A DNA stretch of 64,000 bases from Moniliella sp. 'wahieum' (taxonomy: Eukaryota > Basidiomycota > Moniliellomycetes > Moniliellales > Moniliellaceae). How positions within the stretch are numbered: the stretch's first letter is position 1; every line of letters begins with the position of its first letter. The notes under the pieces are model-generated. The model searched no databases. It was not told the origin of the DNA and saw only the letters and a list, made by a program, of their open reading frames with translations. The stretch lies in NCBI GenBank assembly GCA_003971905.1, contig RSEE01000026.1, positions 310,001 to 374,000 on the forward strand, read 5' to 3'. Below are positions 35,884 to 46,161 of this stretch, one piece after another. The position numbers were made by a program, and so were the translations under genes.

Positions 35884-35985
35884 GATGGGTAGGTGGGGGG
35901 GGGGGGGGGAGGGGGGAGGGGAGTGGAAGTGGAGAAGAGAGTCCGAGCGGGCGTGAGAGGAGAGAGGGGGGGTGGGGGGAGAGAA
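35884..35985. repeat. G-rich homopurine tract immediately upstream of DBF4
   Basis: On the plus strand nearly every base from about 35885 to 35985 is G or A, with runs of 14, 6 and 7 consecutive G. On the DBF4 sense strand this is a pyrimidine-rich leader or promoter directly before the ATG. Such tracts can form G-quadruplexes or triplex DNA. Confidence 0.8.
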
Positions 35986-36950
35986 CAGCAGTGGGGCTGA
36001 GTGTGGAGCGTGGAAGCGGGAGTGGGAGTGGGAATAGGCTTGGGAACAGGAGCGGGGTCTGCCGGACGTAAGCGCCGCCAGTGTGGGCGCCCGCAGCCCG
36101 CCTTCAACATTCAACCACCGCCCAAGCCAGCCCACCGAGGTGGGTGGGTTTCGTGCGGCGCAGCAGGGCTGCTTGCGATTGGCTTTTGATTAGCGCCCGC
36201 ATCGCTTACTGCGGATGCCCTGAGCAGGGGGGAGGCCGGCGAGGCGTACAAGCGATGCCTGCCTGAACATAATTAGCCCCTGGATCCGCTCCATCATCCA
36301 TCAGCGCCGCGGTCGGCCACCCCCGCTTTGGCTGTTTCCTGTGTGCAGCCCTGGCTCTCTCTTCCGCACTCGCACCAGCAGGAGCCTACCGAGTCTCGTT
36401 TCATAGACAGCAGAAGAATGGCCCTTACGGCAAAAGACGTAATGCGGCGGCAGGATACTACGTTCCATTCCTCCTATGCCCACGCCGCGTGCAGCTCGGT
36501 ATGGCGCAAGTGTGCCCCGCCTCCTCCGTACGCGTGACTGCCACTCTCTCACTCGGTTCCTGCTGCCTGCGCACTGCTGCCCACAGCCCCGCGGGCATCC
36601 GCACTTCTGGTGTGTTGAGGGTAGGTTGTGCGTCTGAGCTTGGGGCTCCTGAGGCCTCACTCAGGTGAACGCGACAGAGATGGAGTGTGTGAAATGGCGT
36701 GCCCCTAACACCCCTGTTTGCTGCAGATTTTCCCAGGCACTCACTCGACACTCCAACCGACGCTCACATGCTCACACGCAGCTCGTGTGGCAGTTCCCCT
36801 CCCGCGCCATCAGCGCCTCAGCCCACTGTCTCCAGGGAACGTATTCCGTCATGCGTCGCAGCCATCATTAATTGTTCGGCATCATATCACAGTGTGCTCC
36901 ACCTCGTCCGAACATGGTTTGGTGGGAGCTTGTTTGACACCAAACCAACA
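35986..36950. other. Intergenic region
   Basis: About 960 bases between the DBF4 promoter and the tRNA. Open frames on both strands (36301-36660 minus, 36699-37034 plus) show no known domain. No gene is supported. Confidence 0.45.
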
Positions 36951-37055
36951 GACACTTTAGGGCAGTGGTTACCCCGTTCGCTGCATATGAAGCACCTTGC
37001 TACAAGGGCCAGCGAATCCTCTCTGAGGGCGTGAGTTCGAATCTCACAGGTGTCG
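36951..37055 (+). tRNA. Intron-containing tRNA, class II, probably tRNA-Ser
   Basis: Acceptor strands GACACTT and AGGTGTC pair over seven positions with G as discriminator, a serine feature. A three-pair D stem (GGG/CCC) with GTGGTTA loop, a long variable arm (CCTC TCT GAGG) and a T arm GTGAG-TTCGAAT-CTCAC follow. The long variable arm limits it to Ser or Leu. The anticodon stem TTCGC/GCGAA encloses about 30 bases, so an intron is present, but no placement gives a standard U33 plus Ser anticodon. A base-call error in the loop is likely, and the anticodon (perhaps GCT) is unresolved. A run of seven T follows at once, a Pol III terminator. Confidence 0.8.
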
Positions 37056-37063
37056 ATTTTTTT
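37056..37063 (+). terminator. Pol III terminator of the tRNA-Ser-like gene
   Basis: An A followed by seven consecutive T directly after the tRNA discriminator base. Confidence 0.8.
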
Positions 37064-37239
37064 ACCGGTCGATCAAACGAAGTTAATTTGTTTCAACATT
37101 GCACCGCGGGGAGACAGTGAGTACTGAGTAATGAAAGGCGTTCGAACCGAGGGCGCGACGCGTGCTGAGGACGATTACGTCATCCCACCCCGCCCCCTCC
37201 TTGCACACTCCCCCAATTTGCGCGACGACAACCACCACC

Positions 37240-37959
37240 ATGCCAGTTGGTCAGGACAGGACAGGAAATGTTCCCCGAGGGGGAAAGCACCAGCTCGCAC
37301 GACAAGACCGCCTGGCATGAGTTTTCACAACGAGGAAATGTACCAGCAAGGCCAAGCTGGAAGTGAGCACCCACCCCCAGCCCAGCGCCGGCACCTGCGC
37401 CTGCAACCGGCGCTGGGTCCCTACCAGCCTCGGATGCCGAGGCTGCCGCCACCGCGGCGGCTCAGGCGGCTGTTGCAGCTCAGGGCCCCATGCTGCGGCC
37501 GCTGCCCAGGCGGCCGCTGCATTCGCTGCTCCCGAGGGGAGAAGCGCCGGAGTGGGCCAAAGCGACCACTGGAGGGTCGAAGCGTGCGGCGCAAAAAACC
37601 GTCGAGCTCAAGCTGCGTTCGGCAACGCCGTGATATCAAGTTGCGGGAACTTTCGGAGCAGGTTGCCCAGCTGCCAGACACCCAGAACATGCATTCATTC
37701 TTGCTCAGCGCATTGATGAAACCCAGGAGATGGTCGCCCAGTCAAGTCCGAGCAAGAGTCATTACGCCCACGCTGTACTGGCGTTGGGCGGGGCTCCTCC
37801 CCCTGAAACGCCTCTTCCCGAGTTCTGGATGCCAACCTCATCCTATCCGCTCACCAAGGGATCGGCCACGTAGAGGCACCCACCTCTGCGGATGATACGG
37901 AGAGAAAGGCTTTGCAGGGGTTGATGGATGCGGCGATTGCGGCGCCCAGAGCGAGGTGA
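37240..37959 (+). CDS. Unrecognised Ala/Pro-rich protein with predicted coiled coil
   Basis: I do not recognise the family. The N-terminus is basic (NVPRGGKHQLARQDRLA), then HNEEMYQQ, a Pro/Ala linker (SPAPAPAPATGAG) and an Ala-rich helix (AEAAATAAAQAAVAAQ). A Lys/Arg segment and a likely coiled coil (RDIKLRELSEQVAQLPDTQN, then RIDETQEMVAQ) follow, and the end reads PEFWMPTSSYPLTKGSA then KALQGLMDAAIAAPRAR. The coding frame changes about four times (near 37318, 37360, 37630 and 37700), as in neighbouring genes. Convergent with PFK1, whose stop is 185 bases away. The start is the first Met that opens the basic segment. Coding is likely because successive segments continue one another in composition; function unknown. 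Confidence 0.5.
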
Positions 37960-38143
37960 GCAAGACGACTGATGGAGCCGCTACGCCTCCACCCGCCTGA
38001 GATCTGAGCCACATCTGATTCATTTTTGTTACACTATTTAGCTTGTATTGGAATGCTATAGGAGGCGAAGTAGGTTGCAAACTTGTTAGAGCAAAGAAGC
38101 GCAATCGTAAGGGGCAGTATATGCTGCAAACATAGTCATCTCG

Positions 38144-40929
38144 TTAACGCGTCTCCAGGGTGGAAGCACGGGCACCCATGATGTCCACCAGCCGCTTGAC
38201 ACCAAACCACCAAGCGTTCTTACCCGTCCGAAGCTTCATGTCAGCTTCCCGGGCCATTTCCCGCGCTGTGGTCATTTGGATCGAGGAACCACGGATCTGA
38301 TGATGGCAGCTGACGATGGGTCGAAGGGCTCATCGGTCAGACGCTGTTGGGCACGGTAAATCTCAGCCTCTGCATCGGCCTCCGAGTTCTCCTCAATCTC
38401 CCGCATCGCCTCCTCGGTGGGTTTGGTCCAAGCTTCGTTCAAAGCAAGCTCGGGACGAGCCTTACCCTCGAGCCATTGGCAGCAGCGCAGCGCGAGGCGT
38501 AGCACGGCACCGGTCCAGAGGGGAAGGTGTGCCACCTTGCAAAGTGTGACCGAGCGAAGCAGAGCGAGCGTCAAAGAAGGGATGGCCTTCTTCTTTGAAG
38601 ATGTTGGTGAGAACATCTGTTGTGTACACCTTGCTGGCATGATCGTTGCGGAGCACAGACGACCTCGGACCTACCCGGCTGGTCCAAACTGTAACGCTTC
38701 TTGAGCCAGTCCACGTCCTTCTGCAGCTGCTGCAGGGTCAAACCCACTTCAGGAACGTAGGTGAGAGACGCATCGGTGGCCAAGCCGCCAAGCACAGCCA
38801 AGTACCCGCAATTGCCTCCCTGGGTCTCCCACCACAAACACACGGTTCCGACGCCCGAGCCGACTGCTTAATCGCATCGCACGCCTGAACCAGGGCATTG
38901 AGAGAGGTGTCACATCCAAGGGAGAAGTCGTTAAGCGGAAATTGTTGCTGAGTGTGGCGGGGATGGCAACAAGGGGAATGCGGAAGGCAGGGTACTGTCC
39001 CCGCGCGTCATCCATCAGTTTGACTGCATGGAACGCCTCAAAGCCACCAATGATCATCAAACCATTGAGATCATGGTACTGCAACTTGCTTGCCACCGCC
39101 CCATAATCCACCGACGGCAGCACACGGTTGGTACCCAATTCAGATCCACCACGGATGGTCCAGTTGTCGACGCGGAGCCAGTCAAACTCCTGCACATTGT
39201 CCTCCAACAAGCCCGGGAAGCCGTTGGAGATCAAGACGGGGACATGACCGCGAGCGACAAAGTACCGGACCATGGTCCGCGTCGCCGCGTTCATCCCACC
39301 TGCCGGGCGCCAATGTGCATGATGCCCACCCGCATCCGACTTTGCTCGTCCACCTTCGTAGCAGGATTGATCTCAGAAATGTACTTCCAAGCGGCCAGGT
39401 CCTCAGCAAAGGTCTCGCCGCGGGCCTTGAGTGCGTCTCCAAACCGCTTCTCCGAAATGGCTTCGGCCAAGCCTTGGTCTGCTCAATCGCATACTTGAGC
39501 GGTACACGGATAATTTTGTTTTCCCGCGTGCCAATCACGTACGACGGCGTCTCGGGCGTAGCCTCAAGCAAAGCCTTGACCGCTTCAACAGCCTGGAGGG
39601 TAGACAGGACACGGTCGTTGGCATCAGGGCTCCCACCACGCTGGGTATGACCCAGGGTGGTAACACGCGTGTCGAGACCAAGTTTGTCGGTCGGTCAGGA
39701 CCTGGGCAATGTCGGAGGATTTGATCGGGTTGAGGTTCTTGTCAATCGCACCCTCGGCGACAATGACAATGGTCTTGCGCTTGCCAGCTTCACGGTGCTT
39801 CTGCAGCACGCGGCACATTTCCTGGGCCCAGCCGTGCTCTCCCTCTTCGCCACCCTCTGCTTCGGTATCGTTGCACAACGGCGGCTGTTCTGGGATGAAA
39901 ATGTAATCGGCACCGGTAGCGATGGCACATTGGAGTGCGATCCAGCCACAGTTGCGCCCCATCACCTCCACCACGAACGCACGCGAGTGGGAAGCAGCGG
40001 TGGAAGAGATCGAGTCGACCGCCTCGCACGCACGAGTGAGAGCAGTGGAGCAACCAATCGTCATGTCCGTGGTGGCCAAGTCATTGTCGATCGATCGACC
40101 AAGCCAACGATACGAAGGTGCTTGAACTTGTCGTACTGCACTTGGGTGATTTTGCCTTCGGCAAGCAGCGCACTCACGTGGTCTGGCCACTCTTGCGCAG
40201 AATGTCGGTGCCAGACTGCATCAAACCATCACCCACCACGGCAAGACAGTCAATCCCATGAGAAATGAGATTGAACGCAGCTTGCCGGCGGTACTCGGCT
40301 TGGCGGAACTCGAGGCAGCGAGCGGTACCAATCAGGGTTCCACCCTAGGGAACAGTGTCAGTGCATCAGTGCATAATTGGAAAAAGGCGAGAATTGAATG
40401 TTGAACGTACCTGCTCGGACCAGCCACGCACGTCGTCCCAACCAACGCGAATGATGTACCGGCCCTTGAGCCCAGTGTCTGGGCTCCCCCAACACCCTCG
40501 CGGAGAAGCTCGCCGTAGCCATAGGTGGGCACAAAGCGCTGGTGTCGGTGGTGCTTTTCCAAAGGGAAGGGGTAGGCAGCGCCCCCGCCAATCGAGAGGT
40601 TAGGCATGTGATGGTCCCATCCTGCATAGGTGCTGGGGGTCATCGCGGGACTGGGGATGGTCGACTGTGCAGGGGTCGCTTGAGGGGTAGCCTGAGCGGT
40701 GACGGGCTCGGCCTTGGTGTTTCCCTGGACCAGACCCGACAGACCCTCGCGAATGACATAGGCTTCACAGCCCTTGTAGATGGCGAACTTGACCACTGCG
40801 CGCACGGCCGCGTTCATGCCGGCGGCATCGCCGCCCGAGGTCATGACGGCGATGCGGGTCTTCTTGGGGTGGGCTTGCGCCCGCGCTGGGCGCAGCCGAA
40901 CCAGAATGGCTCTTGGTGTGTAACGACAT
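38144..40929 (-). CDS. PFK1: 6-phosphofructokinase subunit
   Basis: ATP-dependent phosphorylation of fructose-6-phosphate, the main control point of glycolysis. Both halves of the duplicated fungal enzyme are present. First half: [40 protein letters not shown], and [16 protein letters not shown]. Second half: [50 protein letters not shown] and [20 protein letters not shown], then the effector region [20 protein letters not shown]. The active-site Asp of [11 protein letters not shown] in the first half and the degenerate second half fit the fungal alpha or beta subunit; I cannot say which. An intron lies at 40345-40410 (GTACGT, CTGAC, CCTAG). About eight frame slips occur. The end reads ASTLETR before the stop. 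About 900 codons. Confidence 0.92.
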
Positions 40930-41274
40930 GGTGTGGATAGAGACAGATGTAGGTCGTGAGCCTCTGGGACAAAAAGCCCACAAGAAGCGCCGGCAGCGGG
41001 TTATAAAAAGCCAGCCGGCGAACGGACCACCTGGGAAGTGGGTCCAGTCAGACACTGCCCCCCTGCGCCCAGGCTGAATCAAATTGAGCTCGGCTGGGCT
41101 GGACACAGGCCACGTGCCTGGCGCAGAGCAGGTCGGCTGGGCTCCCAGCTATTAGACATTCGATCCTCGCTCCACCTTCTCAGCAGCCACACCTCTGCAA
41201 CTTCTCAGCTCACCAGCATCACACCTGCCGCTGCGCTTCAAGCTTCAATCCAGATCCCAAATTGCTGACCCCAG

Positions 41275-41320
41275 CCCAGCAGCACCCAGCACCCAGCACC
41301 CAGTGCCCAGTGCCCAGCCC
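41275..41320. repeat. Heptamer array (GCACCCA / GTGCCCA)
   Basis: About six copies of a seven-base unit, GCACCCA changing to GTGCCCA. Same period as the TGA/TCA arrays but without a palindromic tetramer. Confidence 0.85.
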
Positions 41321-43088
41321 TCCGTCATCTTGTACCTTGTGTAACACAGCTGCTTTGCAAGGCACAGCCCCAGCGAGAGTGCTATTACTGCGAGTACTGA
41401 GGAGCTAGCTATTCAGTTGCTTGTTGTGGTCGTCTCAGCTCCCGCTCTTCCCTTGATTCGTCTGGCAGGTATTCGAGCCTACGCTGTATGTTCAAACGGG
41501 AGGTGTGGTTAGGGGAGGCTATTATAGTAGCAGTGCACAGGCGCCCACTCTCAGACTCCCTTTGATCCTGCGAAAGCCAAAAACAAGTTGATGATACACC
41601 GAGTAGGGAGATGGCAGCGTCTCCCCTACTAAGTGCATAACATCACCCAGGCGTAGTCCCTCCCACATGCTGCATGAGTACTGAGTAGAGGCCCCTGTCT
41701 CGCCCATATGGCATGCATCCGGTCTCGGCGTCGCATATCCTGTGTGCACCGCGCGGAGGACGGCAAAGCCTTCTCAAGTTGAAGCTTCAAGGTTCGGTTT
41801 GGGTCCCAGTGTGAGCGCGTGAGGGGGGGATCAAATTCTCGAGGAGTGCGTGGTGGACAGACTGGCTCGGGCTGGAGCTGCTGGGCGTAGCATGTCAGTT
41901 GGCTCGAGGGAGGCTGAAGCTAGTCAAGCTAGTCAAGCTTCAAGTCGGACGACTGGAGGCGTCACACTGCGGCAGTGGCTGTACGTAGAGTTTGACCAGC
42001 GACTGATCTGAATCAGGCTGATCACTGGTCGATCACTGACCACCGGACAACTTGCCAGCGGCTTCGTTCGGGCCGAGTCACGTGCGCACGTTATACGTGC
42101 TACTACACTGTGAGCTCCGTGGTTTGGGTAGGCTCTCAATGTGACTTTCGACACGACGGTCAGCGCGCTCAGCGCGGTCGGCGCGACACGATGCAGCACT
42201 TTCTATTCAAAAGTCAAACTACGTCATGCGACTGACGAGGACGGAAGGCCGGGCGTTCCCTATAGCATTCCTTCGGGGAAGGGTCGTCATTACAGCGACC
42301 ACATCCCAGTATCACCTGTGGTGTATTGGGGACACTCGCTTATTAGCTCCGCAAACGTCAACGCCGACTCATCCCTATCCAATGTTCAACGGTGTTCCTC
42401 CCTATACTGGTGCTTATGGCTTGTTACCGGTTACCCCGTTATCATTTCTGCTCAGCATCGCTGACCCATACGTCGTGCAAGAGGCTTTCGTCCAGAATGG
42501 AGTTAAAGCGGTTTTGCTGGACACGCTCCAGTCGTCATAATGTGCCGCACTATCTGTAAAACGCTCCTATGGCTTATTGCAACTGTTGTCGCGAAATCAA
42601 CGAGGAGATAAAAGCAACAACAATATCATGATGATTCCCTCCTGGCAGGGGGAAGATGTCTCTGTCCGAGAAAAGATGGGAGCGGGTTGCCAACTCAACT
42701 TCGCGTCGGGAATGTGCCAAAAGCCGAAATGAAAGCGGTGGGCTGTGACGGTATGTTGAGGCGCATCCTCCCAGGGAAAGGAGACGGCCGGCACAACGAA
42801 GAAGGAGAGCAGCATTCAGTGTCAACGGCACACAGTACGAGAATGCGTAGCCGTGTACAATTCAGTGATGAGAAGTGAACAATAATCAGAGGCACAAGAA
42901 CAAGGCCATAGCATATGGCTGGGCATATGATGCACGCGTGCGAGGCGGGATGGTCCCTTGCATTCCCCTCGGTCGCCACGCATACAGAGATTGGAGTATT
43001 GGGTAACGGTACATGAAAAAGAAATACGGGATGAGAGAGAGGGTCGAACGATCAAAGCATGGTGCGGAGGCCGTGCCGGCAAAGACCT

Positions 43089-43379
43089 TTATGCCCGCTC
43101 GGCGTAGCGCAAACTCGAGTTGCACATTGGGCACCAACTCTGGCTTCCACTCGCGACGATCCTGCACTCGGGGTTGGGGCAACGGACAGGCTCGCTACCG
43201 TGGTTGACCATAGGCTGATGGGAGCAAGTCATGGCAAAGTGCGACGAAAGGTTTGACGAGGGTGTGTGAGAGGGGACGACGGTGCAGTAAGAGCAACTAG
43301 AATGGGAGCCGTCAGTTGATGCAATACTGGAGAGCATCAGGAGCATACGAACAGAGATGGCGCGATGGTCAAGCGGCAA
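43089..43379 (-). CDS. Possible small Cys-rich zinc-binding protein
   Basis: An open frame of 96 codons whose second half has a zinc-ribbon-like pattern: SSCSYC, then CSH, then CPNPEC and SWCPMC followed by NSSLRYAERA and stop. Paired C-x2-C and C-x4-C knuckles are unusual by chance. A possible intron with GTATGC donor, ACTGAC and TTCTAG acceptor lies just upstream of SCSYC, so the true start is uncertain; starting at an internal Met (MLSSIASTDG) is another option. I do not recognise a family. Confidence 0.35.
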   Translation of the reverse strand: MPLDHRAISVRMLLMLSSIASTDGSHSSCSYCTVVPSHTPSSNLSSHFAMTCSHQPMVNHGSEPVRCPNPECRIVASGSQSWCPMCNSSLRYAERA

Positions 43380-44132
43380 GGGCGGTGCAAGAGAGAGGGA
43401 GGGAGACAGCCGGAGAGGGACGGTGGCAGGGGCGATGTAGGAGGGGAGGGGATGTGGAAAGCAGCCCCCACCGCTTTATATAGCTGTTGGGAGTGCGGGT
43501 GGCGCGGTATTGGCACGAATGAGACTTGGCATATGGCGTGTGCGTGACGCCAGTGGATGTGGATGGGCCGCGAGCCAGGACGAAGGACGGGGGAGCTACT
43601 GGGAGCCAGGCTGAAGCAGGGCTGAGCGGCTGAGCGGCGCTGAGCGGCTGAGCGCTGGAGCGCTGGATGCGGCAGCTGAATATGGAATGGCGAATGGATG
43701 ACTCGATGACGGGCGCCCAGCAAGCAGCAAGGCACACCAGCCGATCACCCACCCATCACGCGCAGCCCAACACCCAATGCACACTCTGGCGCGCGCCAGT
43801 GTAGATGCTGGGTTGGCGGGGGTGCCTATGGTCCCTGGGGGGTATAAAGCCGACAGCTGATATTGCTGCTGCGGGGGGGCACTGGTCCGCGCATCAGCAG
43901 CGCGGCGAGTGAGACAGGATGACGTGGGGGTGTAGCAGAGGGGCAGTGCATCACCGGTCCCCTGCTTGCGCACGCGCTGGGAAGGGCAAGCGACACACTG
44001 CCCTTTTGGCCTTTGCTTTGGCCGGGACCGGGGGCCATCAATCAGATCATCGTCAGCGCTTCAGCCACTGTGGGGACCGATGACGATGATCGATGAGATC
44101 GATGATCCCCGGAGAGGGTGTGAATCACAAGG

Positions 44133-44215
44133 TCACCGGTCACATGGTCACACGTCAACGCGTCAGCGCTCCGCTTGAGCGCGCTGAGGCGCTGAGGCTC
44201 AGCAGCGGCTCAGCG
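44133..44215. repeat. Mixed heptamer array with several palindromic tetramers
   Basis: Successive units read TCA-CCGG, TCA-CATG, G-TCA-CACG, TCA-ACGCG, TCA-GCGC, then TGA-GCGC and GCTGAGGC copies. The trimer stays TCA then becomes TGA while the tetramer changes from copy to copy. This shows that the grammar, not one fixed unit, is what repeats. Confidence 0.85.
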
Positions 44216-45072
44216 TCTCGGGGATGGCCGGGGCGCGACAGGCATGTCCTGGACAAACATACGCGCATCCGCCAAGCCGCATTCCAGGCGTCCGGCACCC
44301 GGAGCTGCTTGTGACTCGCCTCGCCCGAACAGCTGTGTGGCAAGCCACCCTACTACGTGGCATGCGTGTCACCAATCACCGTCATTCACCGTTTCGCATC
44401 ACACGTCGCACATCACCCGCTACTTATCGTCACCGTCACATGTCACACTTAAACCGCTCCGCCACCATCACGCGCGCTTCCTCTGCCATTGCTTCCACAT
44501 CTATAGCCACTCTTAGATCTTACCACAGATATGAGGCTCATCTCGTTTTTTTCAGCTCTCAACTGTGTGTGTGTCCTTGGGCGGCGTGAAAGGAAAGGGG
44601 ATGGCTGGAACGTATTGCGTAGCAGTTGCCTCATCCTCTCCATCATCGAATCCACGAGCCCAGCCCATTCACACCAATCTTCAAGCTTCACTGTAATAGC
44701 CCAGCTCACACCCACATACTCTCTACTTTTGCTGCCAGCTTCGATCCTGGCCCCCCAACATACACCGAGAGAAGAGGGCACAACAGATCTCATCAATCTT
44801 ATTCATCTCCACACGCCTTATCTTCCCAGAGATATTACGCGGCGGCTGTTATCGATATGCCATCTACGCCACCGCCCCAGATCTTTAGATCGATTAGAGC
44901 CTGAGCGTCTCAGCTCTCTTTTGCAAGGAGACATAATCATCAACGACGATTCAGGGGAACTACAGGAGGACATCGTGACATCCTTCTCTCTTGCACCATG
45001 CTTCGGTTTAACGTTTTCTAAATGACTTTAAGCCTCCAGATTCATGCAATTCATGAGCGCACGAACCTTTCC

Positions 45073-45154
45073 TCAAGCTTCAAGCTTCAAGGAAGCTTCA
45101 CATGCCACAAAGCTTTAAGCTCTTCAAGCTTCAAGCTTCAAGCTTCACATGTCA
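45073..45154. repeat. Heptamer arrays (TCAAGCT)n ending in TCACATG
   Basis: Two sub-arrays of TCAAGCT (three copies at 45124-45144) each run into TCACATG. The junction hexamer is AAGCTT. The same TTCAAGC unit occurs singly or doubly near 4668, 8180, 19848, 25080, 41235, 41935 and 52588. Confidence 0.95.
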
Positions 45155-45301
45155 CAGGCACAGTTTTTGGAATAAGCTTCAGTTAAAGACTTGTTTTGTG
45201 GAGCTGAACCTGTCAAACTAAAGTGCATTGTACACGTAGCCTGGCCGAACCTCACCCGTCATGCATCCCATCCCCCAACCAACGAGTCTCCCCCAGCTCT
45301 C

Positions 45302-45338
45302 TCAGATCTCAGATCTATCAGCTCTCTCACAGATCTCA
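45302..45338. repeat. Heptamer array (TCAGATC)n
   Basis: TCAGATC twice, then TATCAGCTCTCTCACAGATC and TCA. GATC is the self-complementary tetramer. Confidence 0.8.
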
Positions 45339-46161
45339 ACGCTGCTCCTCAGGGGGATGGGGTTATGCCGGTTATGTGTTAGACGGTATGCGTTAGGCCT
45401 TAGGTCTTACAGTTGAAGCGCCCAGCGCACCACTCTAATGTGTTGATAACCCCTTCAAGCTTAGTGCCATCAAAATTTTGAACGCCTAACCCCTGTCGGG
45501 CACAACCCAGGTCGCAATAGTCCGAAGCAGACCGCTTCGTCGGTGAGGTTATCTTGACTCGGAAGACAAGCTCTCCAGATATCAGTGTATCATGTATCAG
45601 GTCTCGATCTCATCAGTATTCGGTCTGAGAGTACTCAGTCTCAGGACTCAGGACTCACTGGTCACTAGCACTCCAGTCATTAGAATGACGATCAAGCTCT
45701 GTAAGGCCTGCTGCATCAAGCTTTCACCACTCTTCCTTCTCGGCCCGCCCATACCCGGCGCCCAAGCGGGTACCCTCGGGGGGGTATGATAGGCCGTCAG
45801 CCAGCCAAGGACTGGGCATATCTTATCAGCTTCAGGCTAGGGAAATGATAGTGCGAGAGCAATAGAACGGCGTGGGTTCCGGCAGATGAGAGGTTGGGTA
45901 CATGAACGAAAAGCAGCCCTAGACAGCCACGAGGAATTGCAGTGCCCCCATATCGTCCGACCGGAGCAACTCAAGAGACAGGGGTTCAACCAAGTCGAAG
46001 TAGGCACGTGGAGGCTTCGGAGGGCAAATAAGTGGCCAAGGGTGACATGGTGACATGTGATATGGCCTAAAGCGCTGTGGCCTACGTACGGGGCTACAGG
46101 TCCCACCACCCCAACAGGGGAACTGGGGCATTGGTGCCAATAAAAGTTCCCATCAGTTCTT

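Larger units (their letters stand above)
40930..46161. other. Repeat-rich, nearly gene-free 5.2-kb block
   Basis: The longest stretch without a confident gene. It has the PFK1 promoter at its left end and the 3' side of the thioredoxin-fold gene at its right. In between are many heptamer arrays (41275-41320, 41917-41945, 44133-44215, 45073-45154, 45302-45338) and direct repeats such as GCTGAGCGG at 43620-43670. Open frames at 42141-42540, 44531-45025 and 43089-43379 are weak; only the last, listed separately, has a zinc-binding look. Palindromic GATCGATGAGATCGATGATC lies at 44091-44105. Confidence 0.5.

Noticed and set aside
44531-45025. Plus-strand open frame of 164 codons in the gene-poor block
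   Set aside because: Ser/Leu/His-rich low-complexity product, no domain, and it overlaps repeat-like DNA; not supported as a gene.
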